From Clitopilus passeckerianus (taxonomy: Eukaryota; Basidiomycota; Agaricomycetes; Agaricales; Entolomataceae), in contig CALYLX010000116.1 in the NCBI GenBank assembly GCA_944990035.1, forward strand, positions 558,001 through 622,000: a DNA stretch of 64,000 bases, in the 5' to 3' direction. Below are positions 1-12,092 of this stretch, one piece after another. The number at the start of each line of letters is the position of its first letter. The stretch's first letter is position 1. A program made the translations under genes and the position numbers. The notes beneath the pieces are model-generated. The model was not told the DNA's origin and did no database searches. It worked only from the letters and a program-made list of their open reading frames with translations.

Positions 1-1028
1 TTGGAGGAGAGAATACTTTCCAGTAGAGGTAACGCGTGACCGGGCAAACGGGATGAATCGGAGTCACACATTGGGACTGGGCAATTCCGCATATGGGTGT
101 GATACACTTAGTAAGCGTACAGCCACCAAAAGATTGTCCAGGACACTTTTGTGAACGTCCACAAGTATAAACCGGTCATTTGAACTATACAATGATAGAT
201 GTAACAATATAGATTGATAATATACGCTATAACTCAGCCAGAAGATCATGGGACGTTAACAAACAGGGAAACAACCTGGGTTTGCACCAAAAACCGTGTT
301 TTCACACGCCTATCTAACCGCTGGTCCCACTCGCGATGGGCCAAAAACCTCTATCTTGTGGTGCACATTCCCAATCATACACTCATTTTTGCGTCCCACT
401 CTGGCGGAGAGATTTCGTTCCTAATCATAGTAGATGATTTCTATCCTGGTACATTTGCTCTCCATGGCTTTAGTCGTGCAATCAAGCCAGGATCTCGTAT
501 TCAGAAGCAGTTATAAATATTCTATCAGGATAAGTTTCTTTATTAGCCGCTTTAGCGCAACTCTCTCTGCGAACACATGTTGTGAAAATGACTTTGTGGC
601 TCGAAAAGTGCACCGGACACTTTTTCTATCGCTGATAGGCTGAACAAACATGAGTAAACAGCACGCCGCGTTGGCGGGGATTGCCCACTCCCACACACAT
701 CAGCCAATCAACGTCTTCCAATTTTGCATCACGTGCAACGGACTTAGAGCCTGGTTTGGCAGTGGCCAGCCCCGCCTTTCGCGACCCGGACACCCGGACG
801 ACAGGCGAGTCTTCGACCCACTGCATGTTGCGTGATAATTCGTCCTCCAGAGGATATTTGTGAGGCTTTCAATAGTCACGGAGATTGCAGCATGTAACTT
901 ATTTTATAAGAAAAAATGTAATATCAATCATACACACAAGTGCTCTAGAAGACAAGAACGTAAAATAATCCGCCATTCCATCGTAAAGGTATTACACAAA
1001 GCTACAAAGTAAGCATAAATATGCATAC
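1..1028. other. No supported gene
   Basis: I see no coding segment with family resemblance or a convincing exon chain here. The open frames are short (about 60-100 codons), overlap on both strands and have no recognisable motifs. The last 100 bases are AT-rich and are probably the 3' untranslated region of the minus-strand CYSTM gene that ends at 1029. Confidence 0.5.
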
Positions 1029-1681
1029 TTAGAACAAGCAGTCGCAAATCTCTAGAAAAAAGAGGGGAAGACCCATTAACGTCAAACAACAGGTCAATAG
1101 CAGAAAAGACGTACCCTCAGCGCAGCAACAGCATAGAATACCAGCTAGACAGGCTGTGCATCCTCCGGCTCCGCCGCCGCCTCCACTGGCGGGTTGCTGT
1201 TGACTGTCAAAGGGATTAGAGCTCCGTGAAAATGGTGGGGGACCGGAGATCCGCCAAACTTACACATAGATGGTCTGTGGCTGGGGTTGGGGTTGATACC
1301 CTCCTTGCTGCTGAGGATAGTAACCTCCTCCCTGTTGATAGGCCTGTTGTGGTTGCTGGAGGACGATGAATTCGTCGCATAAGAAGCAGAAGACCTCAGT
1401 TACTCACTTGAGGGTAGTAGCCTCCTTGCTGAGGGGGGCCTAATAGAAATCAAAAAGTTAGCTTCTTGACCGCGTTCCCAAAAGAGCTCTCGAAAACGTT
1501 GACAGAAAGTGTTGAAGCATGCGAATTGTTCGAGTCGCTCGAAAACCCGACGCCAATCGGGCGTTCCGCCACTCGAACCGGAAATGACGAAAATAGGAAA
1601 GTAGCAAGACCACTAACCTTGAGGAGGGTAATATTGGCCCTCCTGGGGTTTTCCTTGGTTGTAATAGTCGTTGGCACTCAT
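1029..1681 (-). CDS. CYSTM-family cysteine-rich transmembrane-module protein
   Basis: Short membrane-associated protein of the CYSTM family, which in fungi and plants is linked to stress tolerance at the plasma membrane. I assemble five exons from splice signals. Exon 1 starts MSANDYYNQGKPQ. Exons 2 and 3 give GPPQQGGYYPQ and a Gln/Tyr/Gly-rich stretch ending PQPQPQTIYV. Exon 4 gives a glycine run followed by GGCTACLAGILCCCC. Exon 5 is only 23 nt and gives EICDCLF with the stop. The N-terminal QYYPPQ-type repeats followed by a C-terminal Cys-rich module ending in CDCLF are the family hallmarks. Introns start GTTAGT, GTGAGT, GTAAGT and GTACGT. The gene is intact as read, about 95 residues. The role is inferred from the family only. 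The reading was not visible as one open frame because the exons are tiny. Confidence 0.85.
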
Positions 1682-2184
1682 GTTTTACCCAGACTGAGGA
1701 CGGAAGTCGGGGAGGATTGTTGTAAGAGGAGAAATACAGGCCCGCTCGCATTTATTTGTACACATTGATCACACTTGCCAAACGCGTGCCGCAGCACCTG
1801 ACTAATACGGTTACTTTTGGGAGATCCTTACCACGGTCCTCAACCCTGCCCTCAGCCATAATTAAAACCCAAGTTCAGAAGCAATGTAGCATGTTAATAC
1901 CAAGGAACGAAAAAATACAGTACAACTTTTGGATGTTAAAACTCTATGGGTAGGACAGTTACAATACGATAGCACAAGAATATTCTAAGCTATGTACAAA
2001 CGAAAACGAACAAAAGGCCCAGAGTACTGAGACACGAAGATTTGAACGAAGTTGATGATGGTACACCAGAATGTCCGTGAATCAGAAGCGAATGATGAGG
2101 ATTCAGAACGAAATACCGATAATATGAAAGAGAGCGTCTAGCGGGCACACGTTGGCCCAGAAGTCCGAGCACCCAATGGCATGG
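1682..2184. other. Intergenic, no supported gene
   Basis: This gap separates the start of the CYSTM gene from the stop of the velvet gene, both on the minus strand. It must hold the CYSTM promoter and the velvet 3' end. Short open frames here show no family resemblance. Confidence 0.5.
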
Positions 2185-3812
2185 CTAGACGTTGTATGTC
2201 GTCTGGGTGAACATCCTCGCTCCTTGTCGTAAGAATGCGTTAGTCAATCGAGTGCGAGCTGATGCCGGCGGTTAGAGTAATTGGCAAAACGAAGTTCAGT
2301 GCCACCCACGGATCGCTGTGTATTCCCTATAAGGGACTACATCAAATGGCCTCGTCTTTGCATCTGCAAGCAGCGTGCCCTGATCGGCGATGCTCATGCC
2401 CCCAGATGGCTCCGTCCTATAAAAGCAAATCGTCGGGAAACTGTCAGCTCAAAAATCTACGATCGGTGACAACTCCGCATGGCTCACTTTGCTATCCTCA
2501 TGACTGAGATTCCCAGTTGGAATTGTCCACGCCAACGGATGCTAACGTCAGGGAAGATAAAAAATAAACCCATGTTTCCTTGCAGATCTTCAAGCTGGTC
2601 GATCGAAGAAACCAGATTCCCATACAGGAGAGGTGGGGACCTATTCCGCCCTATCGAGGAGCCCATGTCCAATGCTGTCGCCCCATCACCGCTATAGAGC
2701 GAGAGATGGGCAATCAAAAATGGCAGCTCCGCCTCCCTAGGTTCTCCTTCAGGACTTGGTAAAATCAGCAAAAAATGTTACTATGCGACTTACGGCACTA
2801 CTGAGTTCCCAGAAGAGTCCCGGACGGTTAGGCGAGCGACAATTGTCGGAGAGATGGGTAGACGTGACAGGATAGAATTCCCAAATTCTGCGGTTTTTTG
2901 AGGCTGTTGTACAACCTCGAGGTTGTAGGTCCTATTGTTACCTCGAGTCAATCGAGGTTCAAAAAATTCGAATTTCATTGCATGAGACAGTTTACCTAGT
3001 ATATGGGTCAGCAAGGAGCGAGGATACTTGGATCCGAGGCTGCCTCCTGACTAGATTTCCTGGCAATGGAGACGTGCTGCCAACAGAACTATGACTGGAA
3101 GGAGGGCTACCAGTGCTGGAGGAGCCACTTGAGGAAAACGTGAAAGAGGCAACCGAAGAGTCGGGAGAAGGCAAGCTACCAACACTAGAGCGCTCTCGAG
3201 ATGGGACTGTCCGAAGCTTCTTTAGGAGGCGTCTAGCACGGCTTATAAAACGGCTCTTCACGAATTGACGTTTAGACGCATCAGTTACGAGATTGCCAGA
3301 GAAAATGTTCTGTACAATCATATGGTTGTAGCGAACAAATTCCTTATACGATCTGACGGGATCTCCTACCATGCGCTGGCGGATACGGTGACGCAGCTCA
3401 GCTTGATACAGTGTGACCATGAGTTTTGCATTTTTGATAAGTAGAGTTCCTTCCGAGGGCAGATATGACGACCGAGAAACGTCGTGGTGTGACTTAGTCA
3501 GAGCCGTCACATATTGCGAGGGAAGAAGAACACATGCAACCATCGGAATAGGGAGGCGGCCAGGGGATTGTCGGAACACGCTACTCCAGATGGACTGGAG
3601 AAAGGATGAATCCATCCGGTCATCATTTATAGCATTTAGGAGAGAGGACCAACGGTTTAATTTAGGCAAGGTAATCAAGAAGTCCTGGATTTCAGATCTT
3701 CGATCTATATCAGGTACTCAGTTCTTGACCAAACAGGTGGGTCGTGAGTGCTTGAAATCATAGGGGCCATACCGGTGTCACAGAAAGTCAGAACAGAACC
3801 TCGAGGCATCAT
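2185..3812 (-). CDS. Velvet-domain regulator with a long N-terminal extension
   Basis: Velvet proteins are fungal transcriptional regulators that link development and secondary metabolism and bind DNA through an NF-kappaB-like fold. Six exons can be joined. Exon 1 starts MMPRGSVLTFCD (ATG at 3812). Exon 2 is a 230-residue stretch with a Ser-rich linker. Splicing at about 3000 then gives TRTYNLEVVQQP, the first velvet strand. Later exons give LPISPTIVARLTV, LPFLIAHLSLYSGDG, LVSSIDQLEDLQGNMGLFF and FPDVSIRWRGQFQL. The last two exons give RPFDVVPYREYTA and TRLTNAFLRQGARM. These match the velvet domain from start to end, including the closing P-x-T-x-LT-x2-F-x2-QGA motif. One intron (2755-2793) is only 39 nt. 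The N-terminal 220 or so residues do not resemble anything I know, and joining them to the velvet domain rests on a 64-nt intron inferred by eye. The alternative is two genes. Confidence 0.75.
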
Positions 3813-3896
3813 TGACGAGTCAGCCAAGCCACAGAGAGCCAGGGTAATGGGAATTAAAAAAATTATAAAATATACATATCTATAGGTAGAATGATA

Positions 3897-4838
3897 TCAG
3901 ACGCTCTTTTTAACCACACTCCAGATTCCGGCCACGCCTGACATGAAACCGGCCGCTATGATCGCGGGTCTAACACCAGCTATCGATCGAAAGAGTCAGA
4001 AATAGCCGGACCCTCAACACGTAAATCTCACCAGTTGACTTGAAAAGAGCGCCTGTCAGAGCTCCAGCCCCCATACTTCCAAGTGTGTCATGCTTTCCCC
4101 GCATGGCATCGACAGACGAATTAATGCCGTTGTACAAAAGGGCTAAATGATGCGAGGAAAGGAGAATCTCTGTCAACAGGTAATCATAGAAAAGTCCCGT
4201 GCAGCCACATACCTACGACACCAGCCGAGTTTCCAATGAAGGTCCCTCTTCGCGTGACAGAGTTCAGGACACTGTTAATCCGCAACCGGGTATTCGACAC
4301 GGCGAGAGGCCTACGAGCACCTTCCCGCAGCCCCCATACCCCACCGAGAGCCAAACCTGGAAACGCGAAGTGAGCATGTGACGGCACAAAACAATAAGAA
4401 TTGTTGATGACGGTCCAACCGAGATGTAAAGATAAGGTGAGAGGGTTCGGGAAACAAAAACGAGGCTCGAAGCGAGAACCCAGTTATTCTGAAAAGGCAA
4501 TTCGAAAGAGATCTGTACGTACCACTGAGATACATTGTGCCCGTCCCGTAACACAGGTCATCACTCCAACCTCTAGAAGGTATTGCCGTGCCAGACCCTG
4601 GGAGCTCGTTTTTTTTGTCATCATCAAGAAGCAGGTAGTCCAGTTTATCTCCCAGATCCGCTAATGGGTGCAGTTTGGTTGGGTCATATGCAGCCAGAAG
4701 GAGGTCTGAAGCTGTGACGTTTTCGCCAGAATGTGCTGATGTACCCGACGTCGAGAATTGAGCGGTTTTGAGGTATTCTGACGCGTTAGGAGACGAGGAA
4801 TCCTCGTTGTGAGTTGAGGTAGACGGGCCGGAGGACAT
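3897..4838 (-). CDS. Mitochondrial inner-membrane translocase subunit Tim23
   Basis: Channel-forming subunit of the TIM23 complex, which imports presequence proteins across the mitochondrial inner membrane. The first exon encodes a Ser/Thr-rich, intermembrane-space type N-terminus and then the strongly conserved SRGWSDDLCYGTGTMYLSG. Splicing at GTACGT leads to LALGGVWGLREGARRPL, then RINSVLNSVTRRG, then HHLALLYNGINSSVDAMRGKHD and LGSMGAGALTGALFKSTG, which form the Tim17/22/23 four-helix region with its GxxxG-type glycines. The last exon gives AGFMSGVAGIWSVVKKSV and the stop at 3897. Length (about 230 residues) is normal. The start is the first ATG of the open frame. The gene is divergent from a TPR protein gene starting 166 bp away. 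Confidence 0.92.
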
Positions 4839-5004
4839 GGCGGTTGGTGTGGTCGGTGACGAAGAGCTAAAGCAGTGACTGCTTGGCTAAGCTCACGGTC
4901 GTCGAATTTTTTGGTAGCAGGTCACGTGTAACGAACTGGGTACCCGAGTCTGACGCCGTACTGAACTCACAAAACCTCCGAGACTACACTTTCTACTGGC
5001 AGCA
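4839..5004. promoter_or_regulatory. Short divergent intergenic region (TIM23 / TPR gene)
   Basis: Only 166 bp lie between the ATG codons of the two divergent genes, so both promoters and 5' untranslated regions must share this interval. It contains a CACGTG-like hexamer core (tcacgtgt near 4923). I cannot assign a factor from the sequence alone. Confidence 0.4.
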
Positions 5005-6111
5005 ATGGCTCTGGCAGCTTTGAGAACGCGAGGAGACGTAGCAAGTCTGGCTCGCAATGTATCTCTGCGAAATTTGCGGACGACACCTCGATGGAGTGTG
5101 TGCCGACATGCCTTCAGCTCCTGGTCAAGGCAATCCACGGACTCGGAAATCCGCACCCGCTCCGGACTCAACCTCACACGACGTAACTTCAAATTTTCTG
5201 CCCAAGTTATGGGAAACATTTTGCTAAATGTAACTTAGGATGGGCTACATCTGTTACGCCGCATTCAACTGCATCAGACCCTGCCGAGGTGGAGGCATTG
5301 CGGTGTCTCGAGCAAGGGACGATGAAATTGGAGGAAGGGGATGTAGAAGCAGCCAAATCTCTGTATCAACGAAGTGTGGAGATAAAACGCAGTGCAAGCT
5401 CTCTATTCAATCTTGGAGTGACGCACTACCATCTCAGTAAGCCAGGTATCGCCCTGGAGAAGTACCATAACGGGCTTATTGTCTTTGTCCTGCAGAAGAA
5501 TACGACGACGCTATTGCCGCTTGGAAAGAATCCATCTCGCTCCAACCCTCGAGTCCAGATGCCCATACCAGTCTGTCTAATCTCACACGCACCGTGCCAC
5601 TGGAAGCAGACTGACCCGTTTGGTAGACCTTGCTAGCGCGTACATCATATCACCTGGTGCGTATCCTCTCTGATACCTCGGGACTACTCCTGGCTCACCT
5701 TTGCCCAAAGTGTCTCGACCCGACCTTGCTCTGCATCATCTCCGGTGAGTTCAAAATTCCTACCGCCACTAAAGTTTCTGATTGATTCACGTCTAGGATA
5801 GCAACCTCTCTCTCCCCGAAGATCCGGAAATTGCATTCAATTTGGCAGCTGTGCTTGAAGCTAGTGAGAAACGCCTCAACCTGTTCATTTCACCGGGTGT
5901 CTGACATGATCCAGCTGGGGACCTAGAGGAAGCGTTGACGTATTATAAGCGCAGTAAAGATTATGGCGTTGAACGCGCCGCTGTCCACATTCGCAACGTG
6001 AGTATCCGTGCTCCGTGCTTCTGACGTGCGCTGAACATTTGTGCCTCTCAGGTGAGCGCCAAAATTCTGGGGCAACGAATGAAGGAAGTGGAAGACAAAT
6101 CAGAAAGCTGA
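5005..6111 (+). CDS. Tetratricopeptide-repeat protein, probably mitochondrial
   Basis: Predicted TPR helper protein. The first exon (MALAALRTRGDVASLARN, with many Arg/Ser and no acid early on) looks like a mitochondrial presequence. Splicing at a GTAACT donor near 5178 leads to EVEALRCLEQG, then LEEGDVEAAKSLYQ, SLFNLGVTHYHL, EYDDAIAAWKESISLQPSSPDAHTN (in parts), LALHHL, DPEIAFNLAAVLEA, GDLEEALTYYKRSKDYGVE and HIRNVSAKILGQRMKE before the stop. At least three TPR-like helix pairs are visible, with the expected small and aromatic positions. Seven short introns keep one frame throughout, so the gene is intact. The partner and exact role are not evident; I infer mitochondrial location only from the N-terminus. 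Confidence 0.8.
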
Positions 6112-6337
6112 TCGAGCATGAAAACTGGAACCTTGGATTGGCTTTGCCTCCATGAGTCAAGCAACTTTCCTCGTAGACTCATCTTATTGTCTTTGCTATG
6201 ATAGCCGGAAGTAATCGTACAATTCCTAATCGTAGACCTGCCATACATTGAGCTACTCGGGTCAATTTCCACGCCTTCGATCAACAGTTCAAGATTCGGT
6301 TTGCGCTGTCTAGAGATTGGATTCAACAACAATACAA

Positions 6338-7507
6338 TTAGACGACATAAGGCCCCTGCCCCATGCCTTTCCCCTCCGCCGAGGCTTGAGCGTTGGGCGG
6401 TGTCTCGGCCGTACTTCGTTTAGGCCGAAAACCGTGGTTGCCCGCATAGGTTGTCGGAAACCTGCCTCTTGAATGCTGAGAAACGGAGTGAGGTCTAAAA
6501 TTCAATGCCGCCTGGTTTGCAGGGTTGTAACCGCGACCCGCAGGCATACCACGACCACGGGGATGAGGATAGCGGCCACGAGGATGTCCTCGACGGGTAT
6601 TGACTGAAGCATGCTGCCGGACTTGAAAGGACTGAGAAGCGTGTGTTTGCGGAAAGCTGAGCGTACTGACAGGAACAGGGGAATCACGAACACGCCGTAG
6701 AATAGCGGCAAGATCGGCAGCAGAGTACACAGCGCTCATATGGTCCCTGGGTTGCAAAGAAATAATATTGTCAAACCCTTCGGAAGGCTCTGGATACACA
6801 AAATCCGCCGCGAAGTTGGATAACACCCATAGGCCCTGTTCGGGACTTTTTATCGTGGGGTGAGATACTCCTAGGAATGACAGAATATGCCGTGAGCACC
6901 AACAACATGATACCGACAGAAAGGGGTCTATTGCACGTACTTGTGCGTAATCGTGCTTCGCAAACCTTCCAAAAAGCGGATGCACACAGACGATCAATGA
7001 CCTGAACAGATCACCTACATAAATTACCCCGTGCTCACCTCGTATGGCGTGTCGAAAACAATAACCCAAATCGAAGTTCCGGGAAATTCGCGAGCAATTC
7101 TTATCCAGTGATTACGCTGACTGTCGTAGTCGAGATCCGGGTTAGGAATCTGTTTCTCGTGGAGAAATACCCGAGAAGGGACGTTAGACTCACTCAGCGT
7201 TGACATTGGTACGATCAATGCACACAGATAGTCCCTGGGCCAAGGAGTCTCGAGCGAGGCGTTCGACCTTCCGCCTATCGCCCAGATCATCTTGGTTACA
7301 CCTCCGAAACCTGGGGAAGTGCTGTTGAAGCTGCTCCGCAAATGTTGACTACACCGTCACCGTCAACAGCAATTCTTCTGATCCTGTGCAACACTCTGAA
7401 AACCATACCTTTCCCGAGCCAACAAGGCCGCAGAGGATCAAAATGACAGGTTGGTCCAACCATGGCTCTTGAGTCGACGTACCGGAAGTGCTAGATTCAG
7501 ATGCCAT
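6338..7507 (-). CDS. P-loop kinase-like protein (AAA_33 / polynucleotide-kinase type)
   Basis: P-loop NTPase resembling the kinase half of polynucleotide kinase 3'-phosphatase. The first exon begins MASESSTSG and ends in ILILCGLVGSGK; the intron splits the Walker A motif exactly after GK, and the next exon resumes STFAEQLQQHFP. Further on come CNQDDLGDRRKVE and ARDSLAQGLSVCIDRTNVN (the Walker-B-like strand with Asp-Arg-Thr-Asn), then QRNHWIRIAREFPGTSIWVIVFDTP, HPTIKSPEQGL and VLSNFAADF. The C-terminus is Arg-Gly rich (RRGHPRGRYPHPRGRG), suggesting nucleic-acid contact. No phosphatase domain is present. The substrate is unknown; phosphorylation of a nucleic-acid end is an inference from the family. 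The gene looks intact. The 214 bp upstream separate it from SNX41. Confidence 0.8.
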
Positions 7508-7721
7508 GGAAGCTCAAGGACAAGAGCCTGTGGGCTATATGCTGTGGAGGCCGGCTATCTAACGGAAGCAGGAAGTAGCAATCGTGACTCAGTGTTACAC
7601 ATAGGCGCTGCATGAATCCTGTCGATCTATTGGGGTCTCTATTTCAAGTGTATGTAGCACAACGGGCTTGCAAAAAATAATGCTCATCATTCAACTAATG
7701 GTATTTCATGTACTAGAAGGC

Positions 7722-9895
7722 CTAACGCCCGTTAATCGTCGCTCCAGGGGCTGGGATCTTGCCACCAGTTGGCATGCTAGAGCCTTCTGCTGGTGGAGGC
7801 GCATGGTTGGGATGATCTGGTATCATATCAATCTCCTTCTTTGCGTCTTCCCAGGCCTCAAGGTTCTGAAGGTGCATGTTGAGTATGCGCCCTCATAGAA
7901 TTATGTGTGATGGAAAATATACCTTCTTGCACCAGTCACGATGACTTCTCGCCATATTGAGAGCCATTTCCCGCAGATCTGCCACCTTTTGCCTTTGGAA
8001 TCTGTCCAGATCGGTTTGGATAGAAGTATTCGAATACTTCAAATCCTGGGCTGACAAATGAAGAGCGTCTTCCAGCTGAGTAACTCACAGTGTCAGTAAA
8101 CTCTAACATGGTTGTGCGGAAAAAATCACCTGAGATATCGTCTCTCTCGTTTTCGAGATGCCATTCCTTCGTGCTGTCTCCGGATCTACATCCATCATTC
8201 CATGCAGTGTGTAACTTAATGCGTTCAGGAAACCCGTCCCCGGCGCCTTCAGCCTCCTCCTCGGTGGGCTTGGCCCAGGGTGAGGAGGGAGGTATGCATT
8301 CGTCGGTGAACCATACGCATCCTCCGCCTGCACTAGTTCAGGTGACCCGCCGGTGGAGGACGCATTCTCTGACGGCTGCTCGCCTGGGGTGGTGGGGCTG
8401 GTCGCACCTGAAGGCTGGGTATCATTGGAGGTGACCCTTCCCCGACCTAGGGCCTCCTCTAAACGCCTAGCTTCGCGCTCGCTTTTCTCCAGATCCTCTA
8501 GCTGCTCCTTCTTAATCTCCAAAGCATCCTGCGTCATTTCACACTGGACATGTTTCTGGTGTCGATACGCAAGGAGCTTCTTGATGATCGAGGCGAATTG
8601 AGTGTACTCGTGGAGAGGCTCAGCCCAATTCTGTTCAAGCTCCTGTAACTGTAATTGGGAGTGGTTTCAGAAGGAGCTAAAACATAGATAAAGATAAGGC
8701 TTACCAGTTTGGATGTTGACATATATGTTGCATCAACTGCCTGCCCTGTCTTCTCGATTGCCCCTGATAAGGATCCGCTCTCATTCAAGCTAAACCCGTT
8801 CAGCACCGCGCCGAGATCCGCATGGTCTTGAGCATAGTCTGTCGCAATATATTCAGGGTGGGTCATGTAGTTAATTCAAAGCACCAACCTGACCATCTCT
8901 TGACCACGCGACGTGTCACCTTTTCCATTGGACCACTGACATGATTGGCGAACTTGTTCGTGAAGACCTCGGAGTCGAGGAACCGTTGGTCTGGATGGCG
9001 CAAGGGGTGTGCGGCAGATGGGTTAGATAGCGCTTGGTATGCAGGAGACGCGTTCTGGTCCGTGGTATTGTGAGATGGGGCCTTTAGGATGTTCTTCGGC
9101 AAAAGGGTGATCGGTGGTGAATTTAGCACCTCATTCTGAAAGTTGACATATCAGCTAGGAGGTGTTATATCTGTTCGAGGTAAACTTACCCAGGACACTT
9201 CCCCGTCCAGGAAACGGTGGAATACATGTTCATTCGACACTGTCGGGTGCCTTGCGATCCGGTTTAAGAACGTCTGAAGCATACGTTTCCGCTTTGCAAT
9301 CATCGCAGCATCTTCCTTGGCCTTGGCCTGCTTCACGGCATAGTCACCAATGGTTTGCTTTGATGGGATAGGTGGTATAATCAGAGTGGGGTATAACTTC
9401 ACAAGATTCGCTCGAAGAGACTCGAAGTCAGAGTACCGGTGTCTTGCCTCAAAGTGCTGTTAAGGCTGTTACTTCCGTTTGCAAAGTATGAAGTAAATTA
9501 TGAAACATACACCGGCCTTTATCACATAAACAATGTACGGTGAAGTCGAGTTCAAAGAGGTCTTCTGTGCATCAGTAATCTACGCGCAAGTCCGTTAGCA
9601 TCTCAATCATGGACATTCATTATTACACAATACTCACCAAAATCTCTACATCCTCCCCGGAATGTAGTATCCTGTCAGTAGTGCAACAGAATTCAGACTT
9701 GAAGCTCGTCTGGGGTTGCCTATGTGACCCTGGCGACGGAAATGGTCGGCTCAGAGGGGAAGGCGCTGGAAGGTGGTGGTTCGTAAGTGGAGGTGAGGAG
9801 GGCTCAGACAAGTTGACTTTGTCCGTTGAGGACGTCTCCGAAGCAATATTCTCGGCGTCCTGCTCGAAAGGATTCTCGTCTTCGAAATTCTCCAT
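7722..9895 (-). CDS. Sorting nexin SNX41/Atg20-like, PX-BAR protein
   Basis: PX-BAR sorting nexin acting in endosome-to-Golgi retrieval and selective autophagy together with Snx4. Exon 1 starts MENFEDENPFEQDAEN and is Ser/Pro rich. The PX domain follows: VEILITDAQKTS, then RHRYSDFESLR (phosphoinositide-binding Arg), LYPTLIIPPIPSKQTI, the RKRMLQTFLNRIARHP helix and FHRFLDGEVSW. Later exons give DYAQDHADLGAVLNGFSL, LQELEQNWAEPLHEYTQF and the charged EIKKEQLEDLEKSEREARRLEEA coiled region (BAR), interrupted by a low-complexity Ser/Pro insert as is usual in Snx41. The C-terminal helices include ALNMARSHRDWCKKNLEAWEDAKKE (in parts), and the protein ends PGATINGR. A second ATG upstream in another frame (9995) was not chosen because its frame does not splice sensibly into the gene. 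Confidence 0.88.
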
Positions 9896-10046
9896 GACAA
9901 TACTGGTCGCGATTGCTGCGGTCGTCGACTAAGAGGTTGGACGGGTCAAGAGGCGGCGGAGGTATGTCATAGTCATCAGAAACATAACCAAACACAGCGT
10001 CTATGGGTGCTACGACGACGACAAAGCCTAATAATGCAACGAGCTA

Positions 10047-11967
10047 CTAGCCAAAGACTCTGAAGCCTTCTTTAAGGGAGTCGTTCACTTGCTCATCTAT
10101 CCTACTCTCGCCTTCCTCCCCATGATCAGCCTCCTGAACAAACTCAAAACCTTTGCCGAGCAAAGATGCAAACAATTCGTCAATCCGCTCTTCATGCCAT
10201 CCACCCACTGTTGGGGCGGGGACCATGAAATTCTGTATCTTTTCATGAACTTCGTATCTGTGATAAGTTCGGTATGGGTTAGAATGGATGCGACTCAATT
10301 GAAAGCAGCTATCACCTTAGTTTTCTTCCCTTGCTGGCCTTGGTATCCACCTTCTTCTTTGCCTTCCTTTGTTTTTGCGCTGTCACCCAGTCCTCCCCTT
10401 GAGATCCATTCCCTTTCGACTCAATAACATCGCGCAACATTTGTTGGTAGAAATCTGTGTCGTCAAATATCTCTGGATCCGTCGATTCTTCCTGCTCTTC
10501 CTCTTCTTCGGGCTCGCCTATTCTTCCCCCTTTGCTTCGTCTCACTCGTGTTCTCGCGAGTAGTTTGTCGTGGTCGACCAGTACTTCATCGATTACTTGA
10601 AGCACCGATTTAGGTTTTTGTGCTCCTTTGGACGCAAAGGTCCCTCGGTTGGAAGGCAGTAAAACGGCCGGAGAGACGGCCTGGACTTTCGCTGACCATT
10701 TTGTTAACGTTTGGACCTGATAGGGATGGTAGCTTTCCGATATGAGCTAACTGTATCAATCTAGATATCTTGGGGAACAACTTACTCAGCCTCCAGAGCG
10801 GACATATCGTATGTGGCTTCTTGGACCCAAACATTATAATTTTCAAGAGAATCGTTCTCTTGCAGTCTTCTCCGTTTGCGAGGAAGTGGTTGGACCGATT
10901 CATTGGATGTCAAAAGGTACTGCAAATGTGCATTAAGTCAAGGTCATGCGGACTTTTTCAAGGATAGATATACCTGCTGCAGGCTAAATAACTCTTCTGA
11001 AAGCGCACTTGCCTCGCTCATGAAACGTTTTATTGCGTCCTGACAATCAGGTGCCGACGCGTACTCCTTGAGATCCAGAGCCTGACGGACCATTAGTACG
11101 TACACCGCTGTTATTAAAAAGCAATGTGATACAAACTTTGGGTATCCTGTTGGTTATAATTGCAGATTTCTGTAGGCGTATCCGTGCATCCAATAGTGAA
11201 TCCCATAATCCCTGCAAAATAGCCTTTAGAATACGCAAAAGAAATGCAAGTGGAATACTTACAATCTGACGTGAGACCGCCTTGCCCTTCTCGTAATCCT
11301 CTTCTCGCTTTCTTCGTAGTGTAGAAGATAGGTCCTCTGCAGCCTCAGAGGGTGATGCGTCTTTTTCCTGCACATCCTTCCTTGGAGTCTCTTCCTCTTC
11401 CTCCTCTTCCTCCTCCTCCGCTTCATCTTCTTCGGTATACAAAGATGTAGCATGTTGTTCAAGGCTGAGATCATCTTCGAATTCCGAGCCATTTCCTGCA
11501 CTCGACTGTCTCTCGTCGTCTTCTACTCCCTCACCATCATCCTCCATGTCATCTTCCGAAAATTCCTCCTCCTCCTCCTCCATCTGTTTCCTGGTAATCA
11601 GCTTTCCTCCATGTTTTGAGTCTATGAGGCTGTCATGCATTCTTCGAAGGCGGCTTGGCCTATTAGGATTTTCAGCACCCGTACCACAAAAGATACAATT
11701 TTATGACCCACCCAACCTCAACATAATGTTGTCTTACAGTAGGGTCGGTAGTAATCATGTTTTCTCCTGGAAAATCGCGAGAGAAGGCATCTTCGGGGTC
11801 GATATCTACACCGGGATGAAAGCTTGCATTGGACTAGCTGAGAACGAACGAACCAGCTGGTGCTGCCTCCTGCAACAAGGCAATTTGCTGGGCCAAAGAG
11901 AGCCCTATCCATATATCAGCATCGTTGTTTCTGCCAGGAAGGCGAGTAACGTACGGTTCGTCGACAT
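10047..11967 (-). CDS. Ribosome-biogenesis factor Bfr2 (AATF/Che-1, TRAUB domain)
   Basis: Nucleolar factor of the small-subunit processome (AATF in animals). The start is fixed by a short first exon, MSTN, spliced to [18 protein letters not shown], then [15 protein letters not shown] and [21 protein letters not shown] very acidic central block ([15 protein letters not shown] and [11 protein letters not shown]) is followed by [19 protein letters not shown], then [15 protein letters not shown], the AATF leucine-zipper-like region. The C-terminal TRAUB domain includes [52 protein letters not shown] and EGFRVFG at the stop. Seven or so introns keep frame. The upstream 125 bp hold a tRNA gene. 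Identification is secure from the ordered motifs. Confidence 0.93.
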
Positions 11968-12092
11968 CTCTCGAAAAAGTTGGTGGCGGGAGGATGTTCG
12001 CAGAAGGTAATCGTCAAAATTCCGCTTCGGCTGGCCTTGGCTCAGATCAGGAACTTTGAGGTCAGATTTACACAATTTCAACTGGAAAGTGA

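Noticed and set aside
9804..9995. Upstream start MFGYVSDDYDIPPPP for SNX41
   Set aside because: It is in another frame with no splice site that joins it to the PX exon chain.
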